Shown here: piece by piece, positions 1 to 7,612 of the stretch
Layout of the letters: every line of letters starts with the position of its first letter
How positions within the stretch are numbered: position 1 is the stretch's first letter
Origin: Pseudomonadota bacterium
Lineage (GTDB): Bacteria; Pseudomonadota; Alphaproteobacteria; UBA1280; UBA12223
Reading direction: 5' to 3'
DNA length: 11,032 nucleotides
NCBI GenBank assembly: GCA_002937495.1
Contig: PTJW01000025.1
Location: 1-11,032, forward strand
The notes under the pieces: model-generated
Seen by the model: the letters and a program-made list of their open reading frames with translations, nothing else
Told to the model about the DNA's origin: nothing
The model's database searches: none
Made by a program: the position numbers and the translations under genes

Positions 1-83
1 TCAAAAGATAACTCAACACAAATAGATGTGTTTCTTGTTGTATGTGTTAGCTTTTCAGCTAAAATGTTATCTTTAATTAACAT
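1..83 (-). CDS. 5' end of an unrecognised gene, cut by the window edge
   Basis: An ATG at 83-81 opens a frame that stays open for 27 codons to the left edge; the product begins MLIKDNILAEKLTH. It starts 13 bases after the cheR stop codon on the same strand, and a weak purine-rich AAGAAAG lies upstream in the overlap with the end of cheR. The short gap and shared strand suggest it is the next gene of the same transcript. Too little of the protein is present to assign a family, and chance openness over 27 codons of AT-rich DNA cannot be excluded. A chemotaxis or motility role would fit the neighbour, but that is guesswork. Confidence 0.45.
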   Translation of the reverse strand, partial: MLIKDNILAEKLTHTTRNTSICVELSF

Positions 84-96
84 CGTTAATGCTTTC

Positions 97-975
97 TTAT
101 ACTCTAGCTTTTTCTGTACCTTTTGGAGCTTTTTTGTATGCTAGGGCTTGTAGTTTGTCTTTACAAATTTCAAATAAGTGACGCTCAGCATATAGGTTTT
201 CAGAGTGGCCTACTAATAAAAATGCATTGTCATTCATGTTATTATAAATATTTGTTAAAACTTGCTCTCTAGATTCTCTATCAAAGTAAATTAATACATT
301 ACGACAGAAAACAATATCAAACTTACCTAAAGCTCTGCAGTTCATAGCATCTGATAGGTTACAGTGTTTAAATGTACCATAACGCTTAATTTCATCAGAT
401 AGCTTATAGTTATGCTCGTCTAAAATAGTAAAGTGTTTTCTTAGTAAGTGTGGTGGAATATTTCTAATAGCGTATTTTTTATAAACGCCTTCTTTAGCTA
501 CACCTAGTGCTTTTTGGGAAATATCAGTACCTACAATTTCAATTGTGAATTCACGGTGTAGGTTTTTCTCTAACATATCCATAATAAGTGTATAAGCTTC
601 ATCACCTGTAGAGCTAGCTGCAGACCAAATTCTTAAACGCTTATCGCCTTTTGCTCTTTTTTGAGCAATAATATCCATTAAAATATCTTTATTGTAAGAA
701 TCTAGCTGTGCTGTGTTTCTGTAGAAGAATGTTTCATTAATTGTAATTTCGTTTAATAGAAGTTCAATCTCACGAGACATTTTTGGTTGCCTTATAATAA
801 AATTATAGTATTCATCAAGTGAAGACATGTTTAGATCTTTTTTGCGCATGTCTAATTTTGAAGCTAAAAAATAGTTTTTAGCCTCCTGGAATCTGATACC
901 TGAAATATCATAGATGAAATCTGCAAATTTTTTAAATTGTGTGCTTGTTAAAGACGGTCTATCTAATGGAGTCAT
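97..975 (-). CDS. cheR: CheR-type chemotaxis protein-glutamate methyltransferase
   Basis: The 292-residue product matches the usual CheR length. CheR transfers methyl groups from S-adenosylmethionine to glutamates of chemoreceptors in the cytoplasm and so sets adaptation. An N-terminal helical domain (about 1-70) leads into the CheR signature NEITINETFFYRN at 75-87. The SAM-binding loop is IWSAASSTGDEAY at 116-128, where Ser replaces the usual Cys of the SAACSTGEEPYS-like motif. GTDIS (149-153), FDIVFCRNVLIYF (219-231) and GHSENL (256-261) are all typical. The open frame extends two codons further to a GTG at 981, but that GTG sits inside the ribosome binding site GAGGTG, so ATG at 975 is the start. 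A C-terminal NWETF-type pentapeptide receptor tether is absent. No other che gene is complete in the window. The 90-base gap upstream holds no obvious terminator, so read-through from the FliK-like gene is possible. Confidence 0.93.
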   Translation of the reverse strand: MTPLDRPSLTSTQFKKFADFIYDISGIRFQEAKNYFLASKLDMRKKDLNMSSLDEYYNFIIRQPKMSREIELLLNEITINETFFYRNTAQLDSYNKDILMDIIAQKRAKGDKRLRIWSAASSTGDEAYTLIMDMLEKNLHREFTIEIVGTDISQKALGVAKEGVYKKYAIRNIPPHLLRKHFTILDEHNYKLSDEIKRYGTFKHCNLSDAMNCRALGKFDIVFCRNVLIYFDRESREQVLTNIYNNMNDNAFLLVGHSENLYAERHLFEICKDKLQALAYKKAPKGTEKARV

Positions 976-978
976 AAA

Positions 979-984
979 CACCTC
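979..984 (-). promoter_or_regulatory. Ribosome binding site that decides the cheR start
   Basis: The minus strand reads GAGGTG here, followed by TTT and the ATG at 975. GAGG is spaced five bases from that ATG. The alternative GTG start at 981 would lie within the binding site and has no site of its own. Confidence 0.75.
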
Positions 985-1065
985 ATAATAAAATTATTGT
1001 TATTTTTCTTAATGTGTATATTTAAATCAATTAATATTCATTTTTTACGAAATATATATTATTTT

Positions 1066-3261
1066 TTATATTTTTATATTTATACCACTATAAACTATTT
1101 TTTCAGAATTTAATAGAGGTATTTCAATATGTTTTATATTTTTTATAGATACTGTACCTGAAAAGCCACTGTTTAATATTGCTTCTTGGCTAGCTTTAGA
1201 CAGTTTTTCAGTCTCTAAAGTGGTAAGTTTGCTTTGTGTGTATATATTTAAATTAATATTTTTATTTAAAATTTTAAATTTAAGCATTACATCACCTAGC
1301 TTTTTTAGGTTAGCTTTTACGGCAAGGTTGATAATTGAGTTGCCATTTTCATCTTTAGCGTTAGAATATAGCATTTGGCCATTTTTATACTGTTGATCAT
1401 CTTCTTCTTGATAATAAGGAAATGTAAAATACTTCCATGATTCATTGCTTTGATGTGAAACTTGTAGTTTAGGTCTGCTAGCTTCAGGCATAGAGTCTAG
1501 CATTAAAGAAAATATATCGCTTTTATCATGCTGTTGCTCTGCTTGTTTTGTTGTAATAATTGTACAGGCAAGCATTAGGCTTAGTTGTGGAGCAAAACTT
1601 TTAGCAATATTTGGAATACTAGCTTGGTTTAATTGCGTTTCAATCTTAGTAGAATCTTTAATATTTGTATACTCAAGCTGAATTTTACCAGAATCTGTTA
1701 AGTTAAAGTTTATTGCTTTAACATCATTAGCATTGTTTTTTACATTTAGTAGAATTTCAAATGCATTAGGCGACTTTAATAAAACAGCATTAGTATTTTT
1801 GTTAATAACACTACTTTGCTGAATTAATGAATTAATAGTATTATTAATCTGCTTATCTGTTAGTTGAATATCTAAGTTTTCAAAATTATAAGTTTTATCA
1901 TTTACCGTTAATGATATTTGAGGTTTATTATCAATATTTTGAATTGTTAAAGTAGGCTGTTTAATATTTTGTTCAACTGTCTTAATTGTAGAGTTATTAA
2001 TTGATACTTCAGGTTTGATGCTTACTGAAGTGTTATTTAAGTTATTAGCCTGATTGTTAACAATAGGCTGTTCAATTTTAACAGGAACTTTGATAGTTAA
2101 ATTATTTAAACTTGGTATAATAACTTTATTATCATTAACTTGTACAGGTAGAGTTATAGTGTTTGCTTGGCTTGTTGTTGTAGTTAATTTATTAGTTGTT
2201 TGATTGTTGGCTATTGGTGCTTGTTTTAAGCCTATTTGATTAATAGTTTCTGGTTTTATAATGTTGTTTAATGCAGGCTCAGCAACTTTAGCTAAAATGT
2301 TTTGTTTTAGAGGTTCTATAATATTTTTAAATGTTTCTGCATTTACTTTAATACTTGTAACTGTATTAGATGTATCAGGCTTAACTAAGTTAAACTGATT
2401 GTTACTTATTGTAGGCTTTAAAGTAATAAATTTAGTTAAAATATTTTCAGGCTTAGCAAGGTTAAGCTCAAGCTTAATGTCATTATTTAAACTTGTTTGA
2501 ATAATGTTGTTTGTTTCTTGCTTAATAATTTTTAAGTCTAATGATTGTTTTGGACTGTCAGCTTTTAAAATAGTTTGTAGTGCTTGAACTAAAGTTTTAA
2601 TGGCATCTGTTTTAAATTCAACTTGTTGAATGGGTGCTTGGTTATCTTTAGTTATTAAAGTTAAGTTGTTAATATCGAAAATAGCTTCTTGTAAAGCTTT
2701 TGATCCTGCATTTGTAGTAATTGATAAGCTTAGCATTAATGCATTTAGTATTTTAGCTTCTACAACTGTTTTAATATCTGTTGTTTGGTTATTAGCAATG
2801 TTAACTTCAGGGATAGGGCTAATAATAACAGGTAGTTTATTTTCTTGAATTAAGTTTGTAGTATTTTGTTTAATAATTGCATTAACAATTGCCTCAAAGT
2901 CTTTAATATTAAGGTTTACACTTTGCGCAATATCTTTAATTTGAATATTTGTTATTTTTGAATTTTCAAGGCTGATAACTAGCTTATCATTTACCTTAAG
3001 GTCTGCATCGGGTAAGTTTACAGTAATAGTTTTATCATTACTTAAACGGATAGTATATTCACTATCTTTTTTTGCAATAACATTTGCATTAAGTTCTTTT
3101 GTATTATCTAGGCTTACTTTATCATTAATTTTTTCATCAATTGTTAAAGTAGGTTCAGACTGTTTGGCAATAGCAATTTTTTGCTCTTGAGATGAAATCT
3201 CAGGAGTTTTAATTGTTGAATCTGCAGATGTAAAAGTCGTTAGATTTATAGTACTGTTCAT
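1066..3261 (-). CDS. FliK-like flagellar hook-length control protein (probable)
   Basis: This is a 731-residue, Asn/Ile/Thr/Lys-rich, largely low-complexity protein with no signal peptide or membrane segment. FliK is an exported molecular ruler that stops hook growth and switches export specificity through FlhB. About 60-110 holds a small beta-rich segment (IRLSNDKTITVNLPD, then LKVNDKLVISLENS). A central linker repeats NNQ(A/T)-type phrases. The C-terminus (about 609-705) begins WKYFTFPYYQEEDD and continues LKKLGDVMLKFKIL, then an LTTLETEKL helix and NSGFSG. That order resembles the alphaproteobacterial FliK-type C-terminus, in which a PFF/PYY stretch is followed by an LSRLG..QLDG strand and a closing helix pair. 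The similarity is by pattern only. The open frame continues six codons upstream to a TTG at 3279, but a perfect AAAGGAG sits eight bases before ATG 3261. The gene lies 24 bases after rnhB and 90 bases before cheR, which supports a motility role. Confidence 0.55.
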   Translation of the reverse strand: MNSTINLTTFTSADSTIKTPEISSQEQKIAIAKQSEPTLTIDEKINDKVSLDNTKELNANVIAKKDSEYTIRLSNDKTITVNLPDADLKVNDKLVISLENSKITNIQIKDIAQSVNLNIKDFEAIVNAIIKQNTTNLIQENKLPVIISPIPEVNIANNQTTDIKTVVEAKILNALMLSLSITTNAGSKALQEAIFDINNLTLITKDNQAPIQQVEFKTDAIKTLVQALQTILKADSPKQSLDLKIIKQETNNIIQTSLNNDIKLELNLAKPENILTKFITLKPTISNNQFNLVKPDTSNTVTSIKVNAETFKNIIEPLKQNILAKVAEPALNNIIKPETINQIGLKQAPIANNQTTNKLTTTTSQANTITLPVQVNDNKVIIPSLNNLTIKVPVKIEQPIVNNQANNLNNTSVSIKPEVSINNSTIKTVEQNIKQPTLTIQNIDNKPQISLTVNDKTYNFENLDIQLTDKQINNTINSLIQQSSVINKNTNAVLLKSPNAFEILLNVKNNANDVKAINFNLTDSGKIQLEYTNIKDSTKIETQLNQASIPNIAKSFAPQLSLMLACTIITTKQAEQQHDKSDIFSLMLDSMPEASRPKLQVSHQSNESWKYFTFPYYQEEDDQQYKNGQMLYSNAKDENGNSIINLAVKANLKKLGDVMLKFKILNKNINLNIYTQSKLTTLETEKLSKASQEAILNSGFSGTVSIKNIKHIEIPLLNSEKIVYSGINIKI

Positions 3262-3269
3262 ACTAACAA

Positions 3270-3276
3270 CTCCTTT
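3270..3276 (-). promoter_or_regulatory. Strong ribosome binding site of the FliK-like gene
   Basis: The minus strand reads AAAGGAG, eight bases upstream of ATG 3261. It is the best ribosome binding site in the left block. It lies entirely in the 24-base gap after the rnhB stop codon and rules out the upstream TTG at 3279 as the start. Confidence 0.8.
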
Positions 3277-3285
3277 CAAATTTTA

Positions 3286-3915
3286 TTATTTTTGTAATAA
3301 TGCAGCAATTGGCTTAAATGATTTTCTGTGTAATTCTGTTATGCCGTGTGTTGCTAAACCTTCTTGGTGAGCTTTTGTACCATAGCCAGCATTTTTCTCC
3401 CATGCATAATGTGGGTGCTGTTTGGCATATTCAGCCATTAGTTCATCTCTATATACCTTTGCAATAATTGAGCCAGCGGCAATAGTTAAACTAATAGAAT
3501 CACCTTTTACAATACTTTCAGAGTTTTTAAACTCATCATATGGTGGTAGTTTATTACCATCAACTAAAACAAAGTACTCATCGTTTGTAATATCTAGTTT
3601 AGTTGCTAGTTCTTTAACTGCTTTATGCATTGCTAGAAATGTAGCCTGTAGAATGTTTAAGTCATCAATTTCTTGTGCAGAAACAACACCTAAACCATAA
3701 GGAATTTTATGAATAATTTCATCAGAAATTACTTTGCGTTTTTTATCTGTTAGTTTTTTAGAGTCTGTAATGGCATCAGGTAGATCTACATCTTCAGGTA
3801 AAACACAAGCACAAGCAACTACAGGTCCAGCCCATGGTCCTCTGCCAACCTCATCTACTCCAATAACATACTTAAATTTAGAAGAATGCTTTTGTTCGTA
3901 TGATAAGTCTGGCAT
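3286..3915 (-). CDS. rnhB: Ribonuclease HII
   Basis: The 209-residue product is the normal length for RNase HII, which cuts the RNA strand of RNA-DNA hybrids and starts removal of single ribonucleotides from DNA. The N-terminal GVDEVGRGPWAGPV (19-32) supplies the metal-binding Asp21 and Glu22. DSKKL follows at 51-55, and VDGN (118-121) gives the third acidic residue, Asp119. IAAGSIIAKVYRD (145-157) gives the fourth, Asp157. NAGYGTKAH (175-183) and HRKSFKP (196-202) complete the family pattern. All catalytic residues are present, so the enzyme should be active. ATG 3915 is preceded by AAGGA about ten bases upstream. It lies between slt and the FliK-like gene on the same strand, with 44- and 24-base gaps; its function is unrelated to either neighbour, so this looks like a housekeeping gene carried in a mixed transcript. 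Confidence 0.96.
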   Translation of the reverse strand: MPDLSYEQKHSSKFKYVIGVDEVGRGPWAGPVVACACVLPEDVDLPDAITDSKKLTDKKRKVISDEIIHKIPYGLGVVSAQEIDDLNILQATFLAMHKAVKELATKLDITNDEYFVLVDGNKLPPYDEFKNSESIVKGDSISLTIAAGSIIAKVYRDELMAEYAKQHPHYAWEKNAGYGTKAHQEGLATHGITELHRKSFKPIAALLQK

Positions 3916-3959
3916 ATTTGTAGTTTCCTTGTGCTTATGGTTTATTTATTAATAATATA

Positions 3960-5771
3960 TTATTTTAGTCTAAATGCTAAAGAGTGAGTATCTTGTGGCC
4001 ACTTGTTTGATGCTACTTGTCTTAAAGTAGATTTGCTTTGGTCAAATTTATCTCGATATACCCAGTAATTAGACATTACTTTTTTAACATACTTTTTAGT
4101 TTCTGGGAATGGAATTGATTCAACAAATGAAGCAGGGCCATTATCTGCTAAACCTTTTTTTAGCCATTTTTTTACATTACCTGGGCCAGCATTATATGCA
4201 GCAATTGAGTAAATTAAATTACCATTAAACTCTTCAAGTAGGTAACCAATGTAGTATTGGCCTAACTTAACATTAATTTCTGGCTTGTAAACATATGACT
4301 TTGGTAAAGCTCTTTTACCTTGTTTGTGTCTAATATGTTGTGCAGTACCTGGCATAATTTGCATTAAGCCCATAGCACCAGCTGATGATTTAACAGATGG
4401 ATTAAACGCACTTTCTTGTCTAATAATAGCATTAATTAATGAGTAGTCAACTGTAGCTCTTTTAGGTTTCCATGCTTGAATATCAGGGTATAAACCAGGT
4501 AAGAACTGGTTGCTTCTTTCAAGTAAGTTATAGCTTAATGTTAAAGCATTCCATGAAAGGTTTAAATCTAATGACATTTTTAATAATGCTTCATCCATAC
4601 CATATGGAATGTTAGAATAAACATTTCTTAATTCTTTTTGTGCTAAGTCATACTCGCCAATTTCAGCTAAAGCAATAACTCTTCTAATTTTTTTGTTTTT
4701 AAGTAGTGTTCTAATTTCTTTTTTAGATGCTTTAGGCTCTTTCCAGTTCATTTCAGGACGAAGGCCTAGCTCTTCATTAGCAATCATACCATAGAAGTTA
4801 TAGTTGTTTTTAGCAGCTTGTCTAAAGAACACCTTACTCATAGATTTTTTACCAGCTTTTTTATAGCTTAAACCAGCCCAGTATGAACTTTGAGAAAAAT
4901 ACTTACTACCGTTTGGTACATTACCAGCTAATCTTCTAAATGCATTAGCCGCTGTTTTGTATCTATTTAAGTTATAAGCAGATAGACCTTCAAACCAAAC
5001 AGCTTCATGAACCATAGGGTTAATTAAAGTTGCTACTTTTTGTGAAATACGGTATGAGTCTGCGTATTTTTTATCATTAAATAAAGCTTTAACAAGTCTC
5101 ATGGCATAAGTTGTGTAAGTAGAATCGCCTAATATTTTTCTATTCTTGTTTGAATCAAGTAGTCTTTCAGCGTGTTTGTACTTATCTTTTTTAATATAAT
5201 AGCTAATTCTGCTAATAAGTTTTCTTCTAGTAGTTGTGTGCTTAATGTTTTTGTTTTTAGGCTTTGCTAATGAATTATCAGGGTCTGTATATTTAGCAAT
5301 GCTTTTTGTTGGCTTAATTGGTTTATTATGAACCTTAGCCTGTGATTTAGGCTTTCTTTTATTAGCTAAAGAATAAATTTGTGGAGCCTGGAATTGGTCG
5401 TTATAATTATCTAAGAACCTTTTAAGATCTTTATAGCTAGACTTTGTTTTAGGGTGTAAAAGTCTAACAGCCATAAGGTGGCCGTATAAAGTTTTGTCTT
5501 CAAGTTGAGGGATAAGTTTTGCAACTTGGTCTCTTCTTAGTGACCTTTGATACTTAAATAGCTTTTTATATGTTTTAATATCTTTATTTGATAATACTTT
5601 AAACTCTGTATTAGCATCATCAAATTTTTGCACAGCTTTTGTGTCTAACTTAGCTAGTCTTTTTTCTTCAGTTGAAAGGTTTTGGTAGCCTTTTACAGCA
5701 GTAGAAGTACTAGCAAATGCATTAAAAGCAAATGTAAAAATAAATAGAATTGAAAAAATAAATTGTTTCAT
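3960..5771 (-). CDS. slt: Periplasmic soluble lytic transglycosylase (Slt family)
   Basis: The 603-residue product is close to the 620-645 residues of Slt70-type enzymes, which cleave the MurNAc-GlcNAc bond of peptidoglycan and form 1,6-anhydro ends. A Sec signal peptide covers 1-20 (hydrophobic core FIFSILFIFTFAFNAF, likely cut after AFA). Residues 21-135 are helical, then a Lys/Pro-rich, very basic linker runs to about 185. A superhelical TPR-like region follows at about 190-430. The catalytic domain occupies about 441-570: RQESAFNP carries the catalytic Glu453, followed by GAMGLMQIMPGTA (465-477), AAYNAGPGNV (524-533) and IPFPETKKYV (553-562). The basic linker is unusual and could aid wall binding. 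ATG 5771 has AGGAA five bases upstream, and the TAG stop of the preceding gene overlaps that site, so translation of the two is probably coupled. It could serve general wall turnover or open the wall for flagellar assembly; the sequence does not decide. Confidence 0.95.
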   Translation of the reverse strand: MKQFIFSILFIFTFAFNAFASTSTAVKGYQNLSTEEKRLAKLDTKAVQKFDDANTEFKVLSNKDIKTYKKLFKYQRSLRRDQVAKLIPQLEDKTLYGHLMAVRLLHPKTKSSYKDLKRFLDNYNDQFQAPQIYSLANKRKPKSQAKVHNKPIKPTKSIAKYTDPDNSLAKPKNKNIKHTTTRRKLISRISYYIKKDKYKHAERLLDSNKNRKILGDSTYTTYAMRLVKALFNDKKYADSYRISQKVATLINPMVHEAVWFEGLSAYNLNRYKTAANAFRRLAGNVPNGSKYFSQSSYWAGLSYKKAGKKSMSKVFFRQAAKNNYNFYGMIANEELGLRPEMNWKEPKASKKEIRTLLKNKKIRRVIALAEIGEYDLAQKELRNVYSNIPYGMDEALLKMSLDLNLSWNALTLSYNLLERSNQFLPGLYPDIQAWKPKRATVDYSLINAIIRQESAFNPSVKSSAGAMGLMQIMPGTAQHIRHKQGKRALPKSYVYKPEINVKLGQYYIGYLLEEFNGNLIYSIAAYNAGPGNVKKWLKKGLADNGPASFVESIPFPETKKYVKKVMSNYWVYRDKFDQSKSTLRQVASNKWPQDTHSLAFRLK

Positions 5772-5778
5772 TGTATTC

Positions 5779-6699
5779 CTAAAGTTTGTTAATTAATAAT
5801 AGGTTAGTCCATGTTGTTGTTTTGTACTTTGGAGTATTTACCATAGCAGAAAGTGAATAATTTGCAAGTAGTTTTTTGCTTTCTAGAACATCTATAGCTT
5901 TAGCTGATGCTTGTCGAATGTTGCTTTCTGTAGGGTTTGCAAGGCTTAGGCAGTCTTGTCCAAAGCTTAGAATAATCTGTTGTTTAATAGATTTTAATTC
6001 TTTTTCAAGGCTTTGTGCAAGCAGTTGGTCATACTTTTTATCACCAAGTGTGATGTTTTTATAACTAGTATCGACAAAAATAATGCTTACATTTTCATAG
6101 TCTAATTTAATAGCCTTAAGAATGTTTTGCAATAGTGTAAAGTCAGACTTTACTTTTAGCTGGCTTTCATCCTTATAAGGTAATAATAGCACAAGCTTAG
6201 CTGTCTCAACTGCTTTAGTTTTAATAAATAGTTCTGGTTTGAACTCAATTGATTTAGCTGGTTCAACTTTTTTAGCAGTAGTTGTTTTAGATAATAACTG
6301 CTTAGATAAATCGCCAGTATTTTCAATTTTGTTTTTGTTTAAACGTGGATCAACAATATTAGTTTGAACTTTTTTAACTGTTTTAGGTTTAACTTGCTTA
6401 GTTTCAATCATATCTAATGAGCCTAAGTCAGGGCGTTTACCTGAGCCAAACGCAGCAAAAAGTTCGTTCATTTCACTTGCAAGGTTAGCTTCATCAAAGT
6501 TTTCACTTTCAGTGAAACTTTCAAAGCTAGTTTCTGCAGTATCATTAAATACAGCTTTAACAAGCTCTTGCGAGTCGATTTTTTCTTGATCCATAAAACT
6601 ATTAGCAGGGATATCGTGTATTCCTGCTAAGTGAAGATCTGTGATTATAGATTTTAATAGTTCTAATTTCATGAGCATATTGTAATGTTTTTGTCTCAT
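5779..6699 (-). CDS. Unrecognised protein, possible degenerate uracil-DNA glycosylase relative
   Basis: A 306-residue soluble protein with no clear signature. Residues 12-30 form a helix, 40-160 are a charged, probably disordered linker, and 166-306 look folded. That last part keeps the element order of family 4/5 uracil-DNA glycosylases: a strand LVLLLP (169-174), a helix plus strand LQNILKAIKLDYENVSIIFV (190-209), LEKELKSIKQQIILSFGQD (231-249), and a C-terminal YKTTTWTNLLLI (292-303). The catalytic GEAPG-like loop reads LPYKDES, and the HPAYL-like loop reads NTPKYKT. Only one cysteine (Cys250) is present, so a four-cysteine iron-sulfur cluster cannot form. If related, it is unlikely to be an active glycosylase. 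From general knowledge, such glycosylase genes often neighbour slt in alphaproteobacteria, which supports the idea. The start is uncertain: ATG 6699 lacks a good ribosome site, and ATGs at 6678 and 6672 are alternatives. It may be the first gene of the minus-strand run. Confidence 0.6.
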   Translation of the reverse strand: MRQKHYNMLMKLELLKSIITDLHLAGIHDIPANSFMDQEKIDSQELVKAVFNDTAETSFESFTESENFDEANLASEMNELFAAFGSGKRPDLGSLDMIETKQVKPKTVKKVQTNIVDPRLNKNKIENTGDLSKQLLSKTTTAKKVEPAKSIEFKPELFIKTKAVETAKLVLLLPYKDESQLKVKSDFTLLQNILKAIKLDYENVSIIFVDTSYKNITLGDKKYDQLLAQSLEKELKSIKQQIILSFGQDCLSLANPTESNIRQASAKAIDVLESKKLLANYSLSAMVNTPKYKTTTWTNLLLINKL

Positions 6700-6769
6700 T
6701 TTTTCAAGTTAAAAGATGCTTAGTTTATAGGCAGTAGTGTAAAAACGGCAGATAATAAGGTATATGCGA

Positions 6770-6799
6770 TTTATAAAAGTCAGGAGAAGTCTATAGCAA
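6770..6799 (-). promoter_or_regulatory. Candidate promoter for the minus-strand gene run
   Basis: The minus strand reads TTGCTA (6799-6794), an 18-base spacer and TATAAA (6775-6770). It would start transcription near 6763, about 65 bases before ATG 6699. The match is moderate, and AT-rich DNA gives many such matches by chance. Confidence 0.3.
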
Positions 6800-6814
6800 G
6801 TATATATAAAATTA

Positions 6815-6820
6815 TATAAT
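6815..6820 (+). promoter_or_regulatory. Candidate -10 box for the 35-codon gene
   Basis: A consensus TATAAT lies 35 bases before the ATG at 6855. No convincing -35 box stands 16-18 bases upstream, so this is weak support on its own. Confidence 0.25.
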
Positions 6821-6854
6821 TTGGGTGTATTATAAGTATAGAGAGGGTGTGGTA

Positions 6855-6962
6855 ATGTCATATATTTTAATAGCATGTTTTATAGTGTGTATATTAGTTT
6901 TAGTGCTTTCTGTAATTATGTTTGCAATTTATACAAAAGGTAAGAATTTAGATGAGTTTTAA
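6855..6962 (+). CDS. Tiny single-helix membrane protein, 35 residues
   Basis: ATG at 6855 opens 35 codons ending in TAA. GAGAGG lies eight bases before the ATG as a ribosome binding site. The product starts MSYILIACFIVC and is almost wholly hydrophobic from residue 3 to 26, then ends with a polar tail YTKGKNLDEF. It should insert in the inner membrane as one helix. The end of the helix and the KGKNLDEF tail loosely recall the first half of alphaproteobacterial twin-transmembrane (HIG1-like) small proteins, but the second helix is missing and no continuation is seen in another frame. It is too short for certainty. It is the first of four successive small membrane-protein genes on this strand. 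Confidence 0.5.
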   Translation: MSYILIACFIVCILVLVLSVIMFAIYTKGKNLDEF

Positions 6963-6973
6963 TTTATTAAGTG

Positions 6974-7001
6974 TTGAACTTATTAATAAATTGATTATAA
7001 T
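6974..7001 (+). promoter_or_regulatory. Promoter of the 64-codon gene
   Basis: TTGAAC (6974-6979), a 16-base spacer and a consensus TATAAT (6996-7001). Start would be near 7008, giving a leader of about 40 bases to ATG 7048. This is the best sigma-70-type match in the window. Confidence 0.6.
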
Positions 7002-7047
7002 GTTTTTAACTTAAAAACTTTCTTAATATCCCTTTTGTGAGGCTCTT

Positions 7048-7242
7048 ATGGAAAATCTTTTTGATTTTATAGCTGTAAACCCTTTTTTAATTCTAATTTG
7101 TTTGATTATTGCTGCAGGCGTATATATTAAGTTTTATATGTCAAACCCACATGAGGTTAAAGCTAGCAGGCAAAAGTCGAATGCAAAAAAAGAATATGCT
7201 AAAATTAAACATGTGCGAGATAGAATCGTATTTAAAATTTAA
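7048..7242 (+). CDS. Small single-pass membrane protein, 64 residues
   Basis: ATG 7048 is preceded by TGAGG at five bases, a good ribosome binding site. The N-terminus is short and acidic (MENLFDF), one hydrophobic helix spans about 9-31 (LILICLIIAAGVYI core), and the remaining half is strongly basic (KASRQKSNAKKEYAKIKHVR). By the positive-inside rule the basic tail should be cytoplasmic. I do not recognise a family. The gene has its own promoter upstream and a modest terminator 20 bases downstream, so it appears to be a separate transcription unit. Confidence 0.7.
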   Translation: MENLFDFIAVNPFLILICLIIAAGVYIKFYMSNPHEVKASRQKSNAKKEYAKIKHVRDRIVFKI

Positions 7243-7261
7243 CGATTTATAATTAAAATTT

Positions 7262-7282
7262 AGGCCTGTGGGTCTCTTTTTT
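7262..7282 (+). terminator. Modest rho-independent terminator
   Basis: AGGCC (7262-7266), loop TGTG, GGTCT (7271-7275, one G-U pair), then C and six T (7277-7282). The stem is only five pairs, so it is weaker than the other terminators in the window. Confidence 0.5.
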
Positions 7283-7309
7283 GTCAGTATGTTTCTTTAA
7301 TTATATTTT
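7281..7309 (+). promoter_or_regulatory. Candidate promoter of the 71-codon gene
   Basis: TTGTCA (7281-7286), a 17-base spacer and TATTTT (7304-7309), about 38 bases before ATG 7347. The -35 box overlaps the end of the preceding terminator's T-run. The -10 box is imperfect. Confidence 0.4.
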
Positions 7310-7346
7310 ATAAGTTTATAACTTAATAATCTTTTAGGAATTTATT

Positions 7347-7562
7347 ATGACTGCAGTATTAATTAGAATGATGTTGGTACTAGCCTGTGGAATAGCTTTT
7401 TTTGTATTCTTGGGCATTAGCCGTTGGGGTGTTATCGAAACATTTGATAAAGTTTTTATCTCTTGTATGATAATTGTAATGGCTATTCTCGAACTGGTGT
7501 GCCTTTTTGATATTTTTGAAAAATGCCTAGTGGTGCAACAGAAGAAGGAAAAAGAGGCGTAA
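7347..7562 (+). CDS. Small two-helix membrane protein, 71 residues
   Basis: ATG 7347 has AGGA seven bases upstream. Two hydrophobic helices (about 4-24 and 35-56) are joined by a short loop ISRWGVIETFDKVF, and the protein ends in a charged tail QQKKEKEA that should be cytoplasmic. I do not recognise the family. The last codons, AAA GAG GCG TAA, form the left arm and loop of the terminator at 7550-7580, so coding sequence and termination signal are merged. The gene appears to be a self-contained unit with its own promoter. Confidence 0.75.
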   Translation: MTAVLIRMMLVLACGIAFFVFLGISRWGVIETFDKVFISCMIIVMAILELVCLFDIFEKCLVVQQKKEKEA

Positions 7563-7580
7563 TGCCTCTTTTCTTTTTTT
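7550..7580 (+). terminator. Strong terminator overlapping the stop codon of the 71-codon gene
   Basis: AAAAGAGGC (7550-7558), loop GTAAT (containing the TAA stop) and GCCTCTTTT (7564-7572), a nine-pair stem, then C and seven T to 7580. Confidence 0.85.
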
Positions 7581-7612
7581 ATATATGTCAGCTATAACTT
7601 TATGTGTCTGAA

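Noticed and set aside
2630..2848. 72-codon plus-strand frame, and similar ones at 3422, 3734 and 5876
   Set aside because: All are antisense to well-supported genes, have no ribosome sites and show no recognisable protein pattern.
3951..3964. 14-base AT palindrome AATAATATATTATT over the slt stop codon
   Set aside because: Made only of A and T in AT-rich DNA, with no T-run that would make a terminator; expected by chance.
6965..6990. Imperfect AT-only stem after the 35-codon gene
   Set aside because: Needs a three-base bulge, has no G/C-rich core or proper T-run, and overlaps the promoter of the next gene; not called a terminator.
6952..7014. 20-codon frame starting MSFNLLSVEL, overlapping the end of the 35-codon gene
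   Set aside because: No ribosome site and it spans the promoter at 6974-7001; probably chance.
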